From NCBI GenBank assembly GCA_900446925.1, contig UAVY01000009.1:62001-126000 (forward strand): a stretch of 64,000 bases of DNA. Reading direction: 5' to 3'. Below are positions 42,242-53,378 of this stretch, piece by piece (the first letter of the stretch is position 1; the number at the start of each line of letters is the position of its first letter). Source of the stretch: Citrobacter koseri. Lineage in GTDB: Bacteria > Pseudomonadota > Gammaproteobacteria > Enterobacterales > Enterobacteriaceae. The notes below the pieces were generated by a model. That model saw only the letters and a list, made by a program, of their open reading frames with translations, did not search any database and was not told where the DNA came from. Both the position numbers and the translations under genes were made by a program.

Positions 42242-43030
42242 ATGATTATCCTCAACCCACGAATTGATGTTGGTGGCGAGCGCTGGTTTACGCCGCTGAA
42301 AGATCTCAAACCCATTGAAGGCCTAAAGCTGCTCGTCAGCAGCATTGATAACGACCAGTATCGCTCGCGTAATGCGCTTATACGCCGCCACATTGAAAAA
42401 ATGGATGCCAGTTACCAGGTGGGAACCAGCGAATTTAGCCTGTCTGCGGTCGGGGAAATTGACTCTGCCGATGATCTTCTGATCGACAACTGCGCGCGTT
42501 ACCTGCTGAAAGACTGGAAGGGCGTTGGTGAGCTTGTTGAAGGCGAAGAAGTTCCGATTGAGTACACACCTGAACGCGGCGCTGCACTTCTGAAACAGGA
42601 ACCAGCAATTTACTGGCAAATTCTGGCTGAAGCCGCCAGCATCGCCCAGGGCAAAGAGCAGCAGAAGCAGGAAACCGTAAAAAAAGCCATCGAAGCGCAA
42701 AAGTGGCTGAGTGAATTCGGTGGGGAGCAGGGTGAAAAGGCAAAGTGGCGAAGGGAGAAATTAAAACTCCCGCCAATTCCCGAGCCTGAAATTGACGGCG
42801 TGACAGGGGAAATCCTCAACGCTTACTCCGTTATTTCCCGCTCCCGGCTGTATGCCGGGATGGCTGGTGCGCCACTGCCAATCTCACTTCATGATATTGA
42901 GCGCTTTCTTTCTGCACGTCCCGTCCTCATTGATCGCGATGAATTTGACGCGGCGATATTTGCCCTCGATGACGCATGGCGTGAGAAGTGGGCGCAGGAA
43001 CAGAAAAAACACGGCAAACAGAAACAATAA
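42242..43030 (+). CDS. Tail assembly chaperone G–GT fusion frame
   Basis: As written, one frame gives 262 residues, starting MIILNPRIDVGGERWFTPLK and ending REKWAQEQKKHGKQKQ. The second part (GEILNAYSVISRSRLYAGMA … FDAAIFALDD) resembles DUF1799, usually the GT extension. The junction lies at an A7 run (42679–42685) followed by G. With A6, the main frame would stop at 42710 (ending VKKPSKRKSG) and the A AAA AAG sequence would be a classical -1 slippery site producing the fusion. Considering the +1 errors elsewhere, I favour a normal G of about 155 residues and a frameshifted G–GT. Both bind the tape measure during tail assembly. Confidence 0.7.
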   Translation: MIILNPRIDVGGERWFTPLKDLKPIEGLKLLVSSIDNDQYRSRNALIRRHIEKMDASYQVGTSEFSLSAVGEIDSADDLLIDNCARYLLKDWKGVGELVEGEEVPIEYTPERGAALLKQEPAIYWQILAEAASIAQGKEQQKQETVKKAIEAQKWLSEFGGEQGEKAKWRREKLKLPPIPEPEIDGVTGEILNAYSVISRSRLYAGMAGAPLPISLHDIERFLSARPVLIDRDEFDAAIFALDDAWREKWAQEQKKHGKQKQ

Positions 43031-43031
43031 G

Positions 43032-43054
43032 CCCGGCATGTCCGGGTATTTTTA
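43032..43054 (+). terminator. Hairpin before the tape-measure gene
   Basis: CCCGGCATGTCCGGG followed by TATTTTT is a short terminator-like hairpin in the 39-base gap between the chaperone and tape-measure genes. Confidence 0.5.
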
Positions 43055-43069
43055 TGCCCGGAGATCGCA

Positions 43070-45952
43070 ATGTCAGAACAGACATCCCGCCTCGCTGTCA
43101 TTATTGACAGCACCGGCGCAGAAAAAAATGCTGAAAGCCTGACCAGCGCCCTTCACGGCTTACCGAGTGGGGGCAGAAAGCAGCGGCCAGCGCCGGGAAG
43201 GTAACGAAGGCGACCGAAGAAGAATCCGCTGCTTTATCGGAACTTCTGGACCGCATTGATCCGGTTAACGCGGCTCTGAATAAACTGGATAAACAACAGC
43301 AACAACTCGCGAAATTCAAGTCGAAAGGCATGCTGGACGATGAGACCTTTGATGTCTATTCGAAAAAAATCGAAGAGGCTCGTAATCGTCTCACCGGGTT
43401 TTCAGAGCAACTGAAAAATACTGGCATGTCAGCAAAGCAAACTGCTTTTGCGATGCGCATGATCCCTGCTCAGATGACCGACATCGTCGTGGGTCTGTCT
43501 ACCGGGCAAAGTCCGTTCATGGTGCTGATGCAGCAGGGCGGTCAGTTAAAAGATATGTTCGGTGGCATCGGACCTGCGATTAAAGGCGTTAGCTCCTATG
43601 TGATGGGCCTGATCAATCCTTTCACGCTGGCGGCTGCTGCGGTCGGCGTGCTGGGTGTGGCGTACTACAAAGGCACGCAGGAACAGGACGCTTTCAATAA
43701 ATCACTCATCCTGACGGGTAACCAGGTAGGGAAAACATCTGGTCAACTGGCGGACATTGCCGCGCGCGCTGGTGTAGCGGCGAACTCAACCACTGGCAAA
43801 GCGGCATCGGCGCTAAACCTACTGGTGGAATCTGGAAAGGTTGCCGGTGACTCGCTTGAGCGCGTGACCACTGCCGTTGTTAAAACGAGTGAAGCCACTG
43901 GTATTGCGACCGATAAACTGGTGGACGATTTCAACAAAATTGCCGCCGATCCGGTTGCGGCAATTACCAAACTGAACGACCAGTACCACTTCCTTACGCT
44001 GGCAACTTACAACCAGATTAAGGCCCTCCAGGATGAAGGGAATCAGCAGGAAGCGGCGCGCGTTGCTACTGATGCTTACGCCACCACCATGCAGCAGCGT
44101 GCCGCAGATATTCAGGATAATCTCGGTTATCTCGAAAAGGCATGGAACGGACTCACCGGCGCAGCAAAAGGTGCATGGGATGCAATGCTGGGCGTTGGGC
44201 GCGAGCAGTCTCTTGAACAACGACTGGCTGATGCGACTAAAAAGGCAAATGATGCACGCGGCAAAGCCGTGGGTAATATTTTCGGTGTGCCAGGGTGGCA
44301 AACTGAAGCGGCAGCAGCGGCTAATTTTCTGCAAAGTGCTATCGACCTGCAAGGCGACCTTACAAAAAGCTGTCGCGGCTGGCAGAGAAGAGCAGGATAA
44401 GGCAATTAAAATACAGCAGGAAGCTGATCGCGTTAACCAGCAGTTCCTGTCGAATGCTGATAAGCGAAACAAGGCGATTCAGCAGCAGAAGGAAATTCCT
44501 TGATTGCCGGGGCCATCAGTGCAGATCAGTACGCGAAAAATATCGCGCGCATCAATGAAATGTACAAAGACCCTAAATCGCCAACAGCACCGAAGGGAAA
44601 AGCATATAGCGAAGATGCAGCGACACGACTGGCTGGATCAGATTAACCAGCAGACATCCGCTATGCAGTCCCAGCTTGACGCCAGCGATAAGCTCACCAG
44701 CGCCACCCAGGCGCGAGTGAAATTTGAACAGCAGATAGCTGACCTCAAATCGAAAACGCAGCTCACCGCCGATCAAAAATCGCTTTTGTCCCGCTCTGAA
44801 GAAATTATTCAGGCCTACAAACGACAGGAGGAGTTGCAAAACTCCGTTAAAACGCTCGACGATTACCGGAAAATGCAGGAGCAGGTTAAAGCGAAGGATG
44901 AGCAGCAGAATGATTTGCTTCGCGAACGGCTTGCGCTGCTGGAAAAAGCAAAAGCCACAGGGAAGCTGGCGCCGGGGGAATACGAGCAAACCCGATCTGA
45001 TATTTACAAAAACACTCCAGCGGAGTTGCCTTCTTCAGTGAAGAGTGTGGTTGGCAACCTGTCACCGACTGGCGGCCAGTTATCCGGCACGTTCGGCGGT
45101 ATGCAACAGCAGTACATTCAGCTCGATCAGGCGCAACAGCAGTTACAGACGTGGTTGCAGGCTCAGGAAGCGGCATATGCCCAGGCTGCGCAAATCACCA
45201 CGGAAGGCGAAGCGCGCATGACGGCAATTCGCCAGCAGGCTGCGCAGGCCAACCAGGTAATCGAATCCCAGAAAAACGAAATCATCACCAGTGCGACGCA
45301 AACCATGATCGACAGTGGTTTGCAGATTCTGGCGACTGGTTTCGGGGAGCAATCCGGGATTTATAAAGCGGCGTTCGCTGCCAGCAAGGCATTCGCTATT
45401 GCACAGTCTCTGGTTTCGATCCAGCAGGGGATAGCAATGGCGGCGGCTAACCCGTTCCCGTACAACATCGCTGCGATGGCATCCGTTGCAGCGGCGACGG
45501 CGAGCATCGTTTCTAATATCGCAGCTGTTGCGGATGTTGGTTTTGCTGTCGGTGGTTTTACGGGCCCGGGCGGAAAATACCAGCCCGCCGGGATAGTGCA
45601 TAAAGGCGAGTATGTTTTTGACCAGGCTGCAACCAACCGGATAGGCGTCTCGAACCTTGAGGCGCTGCGCAATGGTGGTTCTCTGGATGCAACGCTGAGC
45701 AAGCCCGGTTTCGGTACGGGGGCGCAGAACGTCAATAACAACAGTAATTCAACTGTATTCAGCCCCCAGATTCAGCAGGACTTCCATATTCAGCAGGGTG
45801 TAACGCCTGAGCAGATGGATATGTCTCTCGCCAACACCGCCAAAAAGGCGACGACGGACGCAGTTGATCAGGTGGCGAACCAGATTGTCCGGGGTAACGG
45901 GAAAGTGGGTAACGCAATGCGAGGAACGTACACCGGAAGGAGAACGACCTGA
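43070..45952 (+). CDS. Tape measure protein
   Basis: The corrected protein is about 960 residues, setting tail length. It starts [20 protein letters not shown] and contains the lambda-H-type block [20 protein letters not shown] and [16 protein letters not shown], two hydrophobic segments ([20 protein letters not shown] and the Ala-rich [20 protein letters not shown]), long coiled coils, and a C-terminal [20 protein letters not shown] region common to tape measures. Four indels split it: missing bases near 43161 and 44500, extra bases near 44361 and 44631. They cancel, giving 961 codons. Confidence 0.88.
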
Positions 45953-46416
45953 TGGCTGAAAAATACTACCCTCACGATTATCTCCCTATGCCGCTTCAGG
46001 ACGGTTATGCATTTCAGCCAGTCAGTCCGTTAAAGCGCACCGAAATGACCACCGGCCGCGCCCGTCAGCGCCGCGCGTTTATTTCGACGCCGACACAGGC
46101 AAATGTGCAGTGGTCTTTCGAAAACGATGCTCAGGCTCAGCTTTTTGAGGGCTGGTATCACGAAACCATCACTGACGGCGCCGACTGGTTTTTCATGCGA
46201 CTGCAAACGCCGCTTGGCGTGGAGTTCTACAAATGCCGGTTTACGGACATCTATCAGGGGCCGACTCTTGTCGCCCCGATTTACTGGCAGTTCTCCGCGA
46301 CGCTTGAGTTGTGGACTCGACCCGTCCTCGGTGATGGCTGGGCTGAGTTCCCGGATTACATCATCAACAGCAGCATCATCGATATTGCACTTAACAGGGA
46401 GTGGCCGGAAGCATGA
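45952..46416 (+). CDS. Minor tail protein (M-like)
   Basis: This 154-residue protein starts [20 protein letters not shown], with TGATGG overlap to the tape measure. The segment QANVQWSFENDAQAQLFEGW and WDF-like GADWFFMRLQTP followed by LELWTRPVL are typical of distal tail proteins linking tube and tip. Position supports the role. Confidence 0.7.
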   Translation: MAEKYYPHDYLPMPLQDGYAFQPVSPLKRTEMTTGRARQRRAFISTPTQANVQWSFENDAQAQLFEGWYHETITDGADWFFMRLQTPLGVEFYKCRFTDIYQGPTLVAPIYWQFSATLELWTRPVLGDGWAEFPDYIINSSIIDIALNREWPEA

Positions 46417-46901
46417 CCAGTCCGACTTTGAAACGACTGTATGCCTCTTCCGGTGAAGAGGTCATTATCAAAACTTTGCAGATCAACATCGGTGATGATG
46501 TCCTTTATCTCTGTGATGGCTACGACAACATAACAGCGACGACGGAAACTGGTGAAGAGGTCACATTCATCGCCAGCGCCATCGATGTTGCACTACCGGC
46601 GCGGAACAGTGACGGCACTCAGGATTTGCAGTTTGCTGTCTCAAACATCAACGGTGAAGCATCCACATCCGTGCGTAGCGCGCTGGAAAATCTGCGTGGC
46701 GCCACGGTGATCTACCGACAATATACCTCTGACGATTTAGCCGCGCCCGCAGACCGCCCTTATACCCTGACGGTTAAAAATGGGTACTGGACTGCAACGC
46801 AGGCGCAGATTATCGCTGGATACATGAATGTGCTGGATACTGGATGGCCCCGCTATAGCTACACACTCCCGTTCTATCCGGGCTTGCGTTACATGAGTTA
46901 A
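46413..46901 (+). CDS. DUF1833 family tail protein (L-like)
   Basis: This 162-residue protein starts MTSPTLKRLYASSGEEVIIK, overlapping the previous gene by ATGA. VTFIASAIDVALPARNSDGT, LQFAVSNINGEASTSVRSAL and ending PRYSYTLPFYPGLRYMS match DUF1833 proteins at the tail tip, next to the NlpC/P60 gene in related phages. Intact. Confidence 0.75.
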   Translation: MTSPTLKRLYASSGEEVIIKTLQINIGDDVLYLCDGYDNITATTETGEEVTFIASAIDVALPARNSDGTQDLQFAVSNINGEASTSVRSALENLRGATVIYRQYTSDDLAAPADRPYTLTVKNGYWTATQAQIIAGYMNVLDTGWPRYSYTLPFYPGLRYMS

Positions 46902-46959
46902 TGTTCAGCCATAAATTACTTGATAAGATAAGGTTCTTCTTATTGACAGGGATAGAAAA

Positions 46960-47472
46960 GTGAAACGATTTTTGCTGGTTTCTGCCGTAATTTTACTGGC
47001 CGGATGTTCGGCTAAATACAATACGAACAATATTCAGAGCAACACTGAGCAGTTAGTCAAAGATGCTCCAGTTGCTATTGCTATGCCATCTGATGGGGTA
47101 TATGAAACCCGCACATATGCTGGCTCTGGAAATTCGACAGCGACTGCATTAAAAGCAGCTTTTTTGCGACATTCAGATAACGTAGCGATTTACGCTGATT
47201 GTGAAGATGTTACTTGTCTGAAAAATAATCATACAATCCATCATGGATACTACGTTGTTCCTCAGATATTGCATTGGGAGGACAGGGCTACTGAGTGGTC
47301 AGGAATTCCAGATAAAATTGAAGTGAAAATTACAATTTATAATGCAGAATCCAACAATCGGATTGCCTCAACGATTATTAGCGGGAAAAGTAAGTGGGCA
47401 ACATTTGGTGGTGATCATCCGCAAGACTTGTTGCCAGAGCCAGTAAACTCGTACATCTCCAGCCTGTATTGA
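46960..47472 (+). CDS. DUF4823-type lipoprotein, cargo gene in the tail operon
   Basis: This 170-residue lipoprotein has the signal MKRFLLVSAVILLAGCSAKY (lipobox LAGC). The mature part (TATALKAAFLRHSDNVAIYA, QILHWEDRATEWSGIPDKIE, SKWATFGGDHPQDLLPEPVN) matches DUF4823 as I recall it. It is AT-richer than the tail genes, preceded by its own AT-rich region (TTGATA … TATTGACAGG) and followed by a terminator. It probably acts in the host envelope, not the virion; superinfection exclusion is a reasonable guess. Confidence 0.72.
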   Translation: MKRFLLVSAVILLAGCSAKYNTNNIQSNTEQLVKDAPVAIAMPSDGVYETRTYAGSGNSTATALKAAFLRHSDNVAIYADCEDVTCLKNNHTIHHGYYVVPQILHWEDRATEWSGIPDKIEVKITIYNAESNNRIASTIISGKSKWATFGGDHPQDLLPEPVNSYISSLY

Positions 47473-47492
47473 ACCGTCAGTAAACTACATTT

Positions 47493-47520
47493 CAAACCCC
47501 GTATAAACGGGGTTTTTTAT
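47493..47520 (+). terminator. Terminator after the lipoprotein gene
   Basis: AACCCCGTATAAACGGGGTT followed by TTTTATT is a clear stem-loop with a T-run. Confidence 0.8.
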
Positions 47521-47541
47521 TGCCTGAAATTCGGAGGCTTA

Positions 47542-47922
47542 ATGTTCAATCAAGATAAATACCTTTCGGTCAGATGGCTGAAGGGCGGTCGCGCTTACCC
47601 TGAACTTGACTGTTTCGGCATTGTGAATGAGGTGCGTCGCGATCTGGGGCTTCATGAGTGGCCGGATTTCGCCGGAGTGACGAAAGATAGTGGAGGGCTT
47701 AATCGAGAAGCGAGGAAACTGATGCTTTCCCTACAACGCTGCGAGCCATGTGAAGGTGCGGGTGTTGCCTGCTATTCAGGCTCAACTGTTACGCATGTCG
47801 GCGTTGTCGTGGTGCTTAATGGCCGTCTGCATGTGGCCGAATGCAACCCTAAATCCAACGTTTCTTTTACGCCGGTGGCGCAGTTTGTTCGCCGCTTCGT
47901 TAAAGTGGAGTTCTGGAAGTGA
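47542..47922 (+). CDS. NlpC/P60-like tail tip peptidase
   Basis: This 126-residue protein has the papain-like NlpC/P60 pattern: catalytic cysteine in YPELDCFGIVNEVRRDLGL, histidine in GSTVTHVGVVVVLNGRLHVA, and polar third residue in ECNPKSNVSF. In lambda the related gpK sits at the tail tip and may cut peptidoglycan. Ribosome-binding GGAGG precedes the ATG; it overlaps the next gene by ATGA-type GTGA. Confidence 0.78.
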   Translation: MFNQDKYLSVRWLKGGRAYPELDCFGIVNEVRRDLGLHEWPDFAGVTKDSGGLNREARKLMLSLQRCEPCEGAGVACYSGSTVTHVGVVVVLNGRLHVAECNPKSNVSFTPVAQFVRRFVKVEFWK

Positions 47923-50636
47923 CCATCAGAATTTATCCTTCCCGGTTACCCGGCGAGCCGCTGGAAACGCATGAACATGGTGCGGTGACTATTCATCAGT
48001 GGATGGCGCGGAATGTTGAAAATTACCGCGCTGACATGAAGCATCCGATCGCCATTGAAGTGGACGGCGTGAATATCCCGGCTGCTGCATGGTTTGATTA
48101 TGCGATCAGCCCGAAAAGTGATGTGCACATTTATCCGGTCCCTCATGGCGCCGTTGCGCTGGCGTGGATTGCCGTTGCTGTTTCGGTCGCATCTGTTGCT
48201 TATGCGCTGTTCTTTGCGCCTGGCGCATCAGATCCCGGTGGTTTCTCTTCGTCGACAGGCGATTCACTGGACGTTAACCCGGCAAAAGCGAACCGTGCAA
48301 AGCTGGGTGATCCAATTCGCGAGTTGTTCGGACGCCGCCGAATTTACCCCGATTACGTAGTGCAACCGGTAACCCGCTTCAGCCCGGACGATCCGACAGT
48401 GATGACCGTTGAAATGTTCGTTGCTCTGGGATTCGGACAATTTTCATTCGGCGAAGGGGATATGCGCGTCGGCGCCACGCCCGTTTCATCGCTTGGTGAT
48501 GGTTTCGCATACACCGTTTTTCAGCCGGGCCAGAATGTGGCTGGTGATCGCCGTAGTGAAAACTGGTTTAACTCTACCGAGGTTGGCGGGACGTCATCGG
48601 GTGCCGGGCTGGATATGGCCCAGACCGCACCGGATACGGATGATGTGGTAGCGCAGTCACTGACGGTGTCGGGAAGCACAATCACGTTTAACGGATTAAG
48701 CGCTGATGATGATACTGCAACAAACGAGCTGCCTGATTCGTGGATTGCTGGCGCAACGGTTGAGCTAATCGTACCCGATCAGTTTGTTGTTACCAATGAT
48801 GGCGCATACAGCAGCATTACCAGTGACAATCTGGCGGAAATAGCCCCTTACGTCGGAATGCCGGTAACGCTCTGGTACAACAGCGTCGACTACAGTCTGT
48901 TTATCGCTTCGTATACGCCGCATGCAGACGCGACAGAGGAAGAAGAGGAAGTCACCGCGTCGATAACGCTGGCTTATGAGAGTGAAACCGGCGCGCCTTT
49001 TACGGGTATTCCTGAGGGGTATATCAGGCTTTCCGTTTCTCACGCTGGGTATCAGTACAAAATTTTCGATGTGGACGGCACCAGTGTAACTCTTCAACGC
49101 TTGATTGATGGTGTTGTCGATAACACATGGCCGGGTTTCGTGGCGCGCACCGTGCTTGATTTTGAGGCATCTGGCGTTAACCAGAATGACTCCTGGATGG
49201 GACCATTTCTGGCATGCCCGGATAATGAAACCATAGACATGTTTGAAGTGAATTTCTTCTTCCCGAATGGAATTTGCGGGTACGACAAAAAAGGGAGAAA
49301 ACAAAACAGAACGGTTCGCTGGGAAGTTCAGTACCGTGTCTATGGCTCTGGTTCTGGCTGGATGAGCAAAACCGGTTCGTATAACACAAAAAATATTAAT
49401 GGCCTTGGTTTCACTGAGCGCATCACGCTGAGTTCTCCCGGACTTGTTGAAGTGCGGTGCCGACGCACTAACGAACAGGGGCAGGATAACAGTCGCGATA
49501 ATATGTACTGGCAATCATTGCGTGGCCGCCTACTGACCAGACCGTCATCGTATGCTAGCGTAACAACGATGGGGTCACGGTGGAAACCGGTGGCAAGCTG
49601 GCAGCGCAGTCCGATCGCCGGGTGAACGTGGTAGCTACAAGGATTTACGACACTGGCGCGGCGCGCAGCATCTCCGGCGCGCTGTACCACGTTGGTAACT
49701 CGCTTGGGCTGGACATGGACACCGACGCCATTAATGCGCTGGAAAGTACCTACTGGACGCCTGACAATGAGTTTTTCGACTTCGAGACGACCGAAAGCAC
49801 ATCTGCGCTGGAGGTTTTGCAGAAGATCGCCAACGCCGGGAAAAGCTATTTTCTGCTTGCAGACGGGCTTGCCTCGGTTGCGCGCGAAGGCGTTAAGCCC
49901 TGGTCGGGGGGTTATCAGTCCGCATGAGATGACCGAAGACCTGCAAACCGCGTTCGTGGCTCCGTCTGACGACGACTATGACGGCGTGGACGTTACGTAT
50001 ATCAACGGCACCACCTGGGCGGAGGAAACGGTACAGTGCCGGATACCGGGAAATCCAACGCCCGTAAAAATCGAAGACTACACGCTTGACGGTGTGCTCG
50101 ACCGTGACCGGGCATATCAGATCGGCATGCGGCGGCTGATGAAGTACCTACAGCAACGGCTGACACATACGACCTCAACAGAACTGGACGCACTTTGCTA
50201 TAACGTCGGCGATCGTATCGTGCTGACCGACGACATACCGGGCAGCCAGACAGTCAGCGCGCTGATTGAAGAGATGGATACCACTGATAACAAGACAACG
50301 TTTACGGTGACGGAGCCTCTTGACTGGTCTTTCGAGAACCCTCGCGTGCTGATACGTTACCAGGATGGCACCGCTTCTGGCCTGATGACGGCAACGAGAA
50401 TGGGGGATTATCAGGTGCTGGTTCCTGAACAAGCAGAGTTCAGCTCTATCATTCTCAATGATCCGTCTATCGAACCGCCGCGCCTGATTTTCTGCGATTC
50501 TTCACGCACAGGTTATGACGCTATCGTCTCAGAGATAGCACCACAATCAGACGGCACATGCCAGATAACTGCGAAGCAGTATAAACCCAACTTCTACGAT
50601 TACGACAATGCCACTTATCCCGGCAATGTAGGATGA
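47919..50636 (+). CDS. Tail tip (J-like) protein
   Basis: The corrected protein is 905 residues and starts MTIRIYPSRLPGEPLETHEH from GTG. The N-terminal region includes a lambda gpI-like ubiquitin-fold segment and a hydrophobic span (VALAWIAVAVSVASVAYALF), then PAKANRAKLGDPIRELFGRR, a hallmark of J-type tip proteins. The middle carries the tail-hub domains and an acidic EEEEEV linker. A missing G near 49572 and an extra G near 49907–49912 break the frame. It ends before any fibronectin-type extension; receptor binding is taken over by the tailspike. Confidence 0.8.
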
Positions 50637-50678
50637 TCGTGATGTAGTGTAATATCGACCGTGGATGCGGGAGGGGAT

Positions 50679-51213
50679 ATGGCGGTTCAGTTAAAGGATG
50701 TTGTGTTACACGAGGTTGGTCATTGGATCTCATGGAAATTACAAGGTGGTGTTGTCGGCCCTATAGAGATAATTAATTATTCTCTTTCAGGGCCGAAAGG
50801 GTCGACCACTATAATACATGACTGGAAAATTCATGATGTCAATGACGTAATAACATTCACCAAATCCAGAATAATTACATTGTGGTCTGGTGTGTATGCA
50901 CAGGCATTTGATGGCATTGCATATAATGTAGCCACCGTGAGAAAGGAGTTTAATGCAGGTGGAGGAGGGCGTCTTGACTGGTTAAAAGCGCATGAATACT
51001 TGCTGCTGTTGAAAAATCTTTACGGCAATAGTATCAGTTTTGAATCGCTGCACCATCAAGTGGATCAGGAAACCGCAACACTGATAGCTGATAATTATTC
51101 AGTAGTAAAGAAATTATCAGATGCACTTTGTCTATCTGTTGAGGAAGAAGATAAAAAATATACTTTCCAAGAAAATGAACTCTTGTCTTTCAATCAAATA
51201 ATCACCCCGCTAG
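50679..51213 (+). CDS. HExxH-motif protein, putative metalloprotease-like
   Basis: This protein begins MAVQLKDVVLHEVGHWISWK behind GGGAGGGG. HEVGH is a zincin-type HExxH motif with a preceding hydrophobic strand, as in M41-like peptidases, and a later KAHEYLLLLKNL could supply the third ligand. About 177 residues result if the C4 run at 51205–51208 is C3, giving a TAG at 51211–51213 before the terminator; as written the frame runs through the terminator. It is AT-rich and sits between tail tip and tailspike, a common cargo site. Function unknown. Confidence 0.6.
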
Positions 51214-51225
51214 ATAACATTCAGA

Positions 51226-51252
51226 ACCCGCGAATAATCGCGGGTTTTCTAT
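51226..51252 (+). terminator. Terminator before the tailspike
   Basis: AACCCGCGAATAATCGCGGG followed by TTTTCTATTTT is a perfect 8-base-pair stem and T-rich tail. Its position supports an earlier stop for the HExxH gene. Confidence 0.75.
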
Positions 51253-51266
51253 TTTATGAGGCCAGT

Positions 51267-53316
51267 ATGACCACCTATAACACCAAAGAACCTCTTGGTT
51301 CTGCATCCGCCAAGGTTCTTTATGATAACGCCCAGAACTTTGATCACCTCTCAAATGACCGGGTCAATGAAACGGTGGGATGACCGTTTTGGTAAGCCCA
51401 GACTTACATGGCACGGAATGGAGCAGCGTTATAAAACAGCGCTCGCGAACCTCGGCTTAAATCCTGTCGGGACATTTCAGGGCGGGGCGGTTATTAATTC
51501 CGCCGGTGACATCATTCAGGGATGAGACAACAGGTGCATGGTATCGCTGGGATGATCTCACGACCCTGCCGAAAACCGTTCCATCTGGTTCTACTCCAGA
51601 TTCATCCGGCGGTACAGGTGTCGGAAAATGGCTGGCCGTAGATGTCAGCGATGTCCTGCGCCGCGAGCTGGCGCTGCCAACCGGTGCAGAGCAGGTGGGC
51701 TATGGTTATGTGACAGTTGCCGAGCGGCTGTCTTATGGTTGTCTACATTACTAACGCTGATCCAACCGGCAGCACCAGTGCAGTAGCCGCAATACAGGCT
51801 GCTATTGATGCCAATAAAGGGAAGAAGCTTGTTCTGCCTGCTGGCGACTATCTGATCGACGACACGATTTTCATTCCGCGAAACACGCAACTGTGTGGAG
51901 TGGCACCAATTCAAACGATGTATCACGACATGGTGCATAACAATGCGATTGTAGATCTCATCGCTGATGATGGTTATACGAAACTGCATTTAAAAGGAGA
52001 TCCAGATAAACGAATCCTGACTGATGTTGTGCATGGTGTTGATGACCCGGCATACAGCATGGGGATTGTTTTCGCTGAGTCTGGTGCCGGGTTAGAAAAC
52101 ATTGCAGTTATTGGCTGGCGTAAACGTACAGATGGGACTTATGAGCCGCCATCACTGACGGCTCCGAATGACGAGGGGGCAGTCCCGTGTTTTGACATTC
52201 CGGTATTCAACGCATCAGTAATGAGCGTGAGAATGCACAACACTATGATCGCTGGTTATATCCCTGAAAATAGCGCTTGCTATTGGATTGATTCAACTCG
52301 CGGCGAGCAACGTAATGGCAACGGGAATGACTTTAACGTTGATGACCGCATTAAGTCGGTAGGAGCCAATGACTCACGCCAAATTGATTGCTGTTTCTGG
52401 TGGTTCCATCCCAATACCCCGTCGGCAGAACATGATGCTAATTTTTATGGCATGAAAATTCAGGGGCATGATGACGATATTCGAAAACCTGACTCGTTAT
52501 CCCAGCGCAAGCGCAGCAAACAATGCGGCTGCTCTTAACTGGATTTGGGGTGGTCCAGGAACAAGCGATCACAAATTCCGGGGGAGTGTAATTAAGGGGG
52601 TTTATCTTGATTGCACTCTAATATCTTATGTGGGGGATGATCGGTTAAATTTTTACTCATCAAACCCAGGGATTGGAGGGGTTAACGGTTATCCTGGTGG
52701 GTGGCAGAACACAACAGGAGCAGGTGGGAAAATAAGCTTTCTTGATTGTGTCATCCGGCAGGGTGATATTTATCTTAAGCGTGTAGCAAATGTCTGGTTT
52801 GCTAACACGTACGGCGAGGCTGGTTATTTCTATATGACTAATTTAACAGGTTGGGTTACTCAATCTGATGGTTTTCTGGGGCATGCTGGTGTTGATATTA
52901 CCATTGACAATCCCGATGGCTCGTCTCCTGCTGCATATAATCGCCTTAACTCTCCCCTGTATAAAGTTGTTAACTGCGGTAATAGCGACAGATTTGGGCT
53001 GTTTCATACCGGGCTTGCAAGCTCTTATGTAAGACCACATAAACCTGGTTTCGTTGATCTTGGTTATGATGATAATGGAAGCAACAGATATCGCTGGAAT
53101 AGGGTGTTCACGATAAGTGCTATAGCGGAAACCATTAGCTCAAGCAACGATAGAAATAATATAGGTTTGTTAAAACCCCCACGCCTGCCAAGCTACACTA
53201 CCTCCAATTTGCCTACGCTTGGCGCGAGTGATTACGGTTGTTTAATATTTAATACCACAACTAACCTTGTTGCAGTATGGACATCGGCAGGATGGCGAAG
53301 CCTTCAGGTGGTGTGA
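51267..53316 (+). CDS. Tailspike protein
   Basis: The corrected protein is 681 residues. The N-terminal part (MTTYNTKEPLGSASAKVLYD, WDDRFGKPRLTWHGMEQRYK, then GTFQGGAVINSAGD) is a virion-attachment region shared by many Salmonella phage spikes. The rest is a predicted beta-helix: VAAIQAAIDANKGKKLVLPA, GDYLIDDTIFIPRNTQLCG and repeats up to the C-terminal RYRWNRVFTISAIAETISSS trimer region. It probably binds and may cleave O-antigen. Four extra bases (near 51376, 51518, 51738 and 52480) break it; 2050 minus 4 is 682 codons. Confidence 0.82.
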
Positions 53317-53332
53317 TACATTGACGTTATCT

Positions 53333-53361
53333 GGATGCGGTAACTCCCGCATCCTTTTAAC
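53333..53361 (+). terminator. Terminator after the tailspike
   Basis: GGATGCGGTAACTCCCGCATCC followed by TTTTA forms a stem-loop with a T-run and ends the late operon. Confidence 0.75.
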
Positions 53362-53378
53362 GTATAGTGAGATTTGTA

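Noticed and set aside
48765..49514. 249-codon minus-strand frame inside the tail tip gene
   Set aside because: Opposite to a conserved structural gene and without motifs or a ribosome-binding site.
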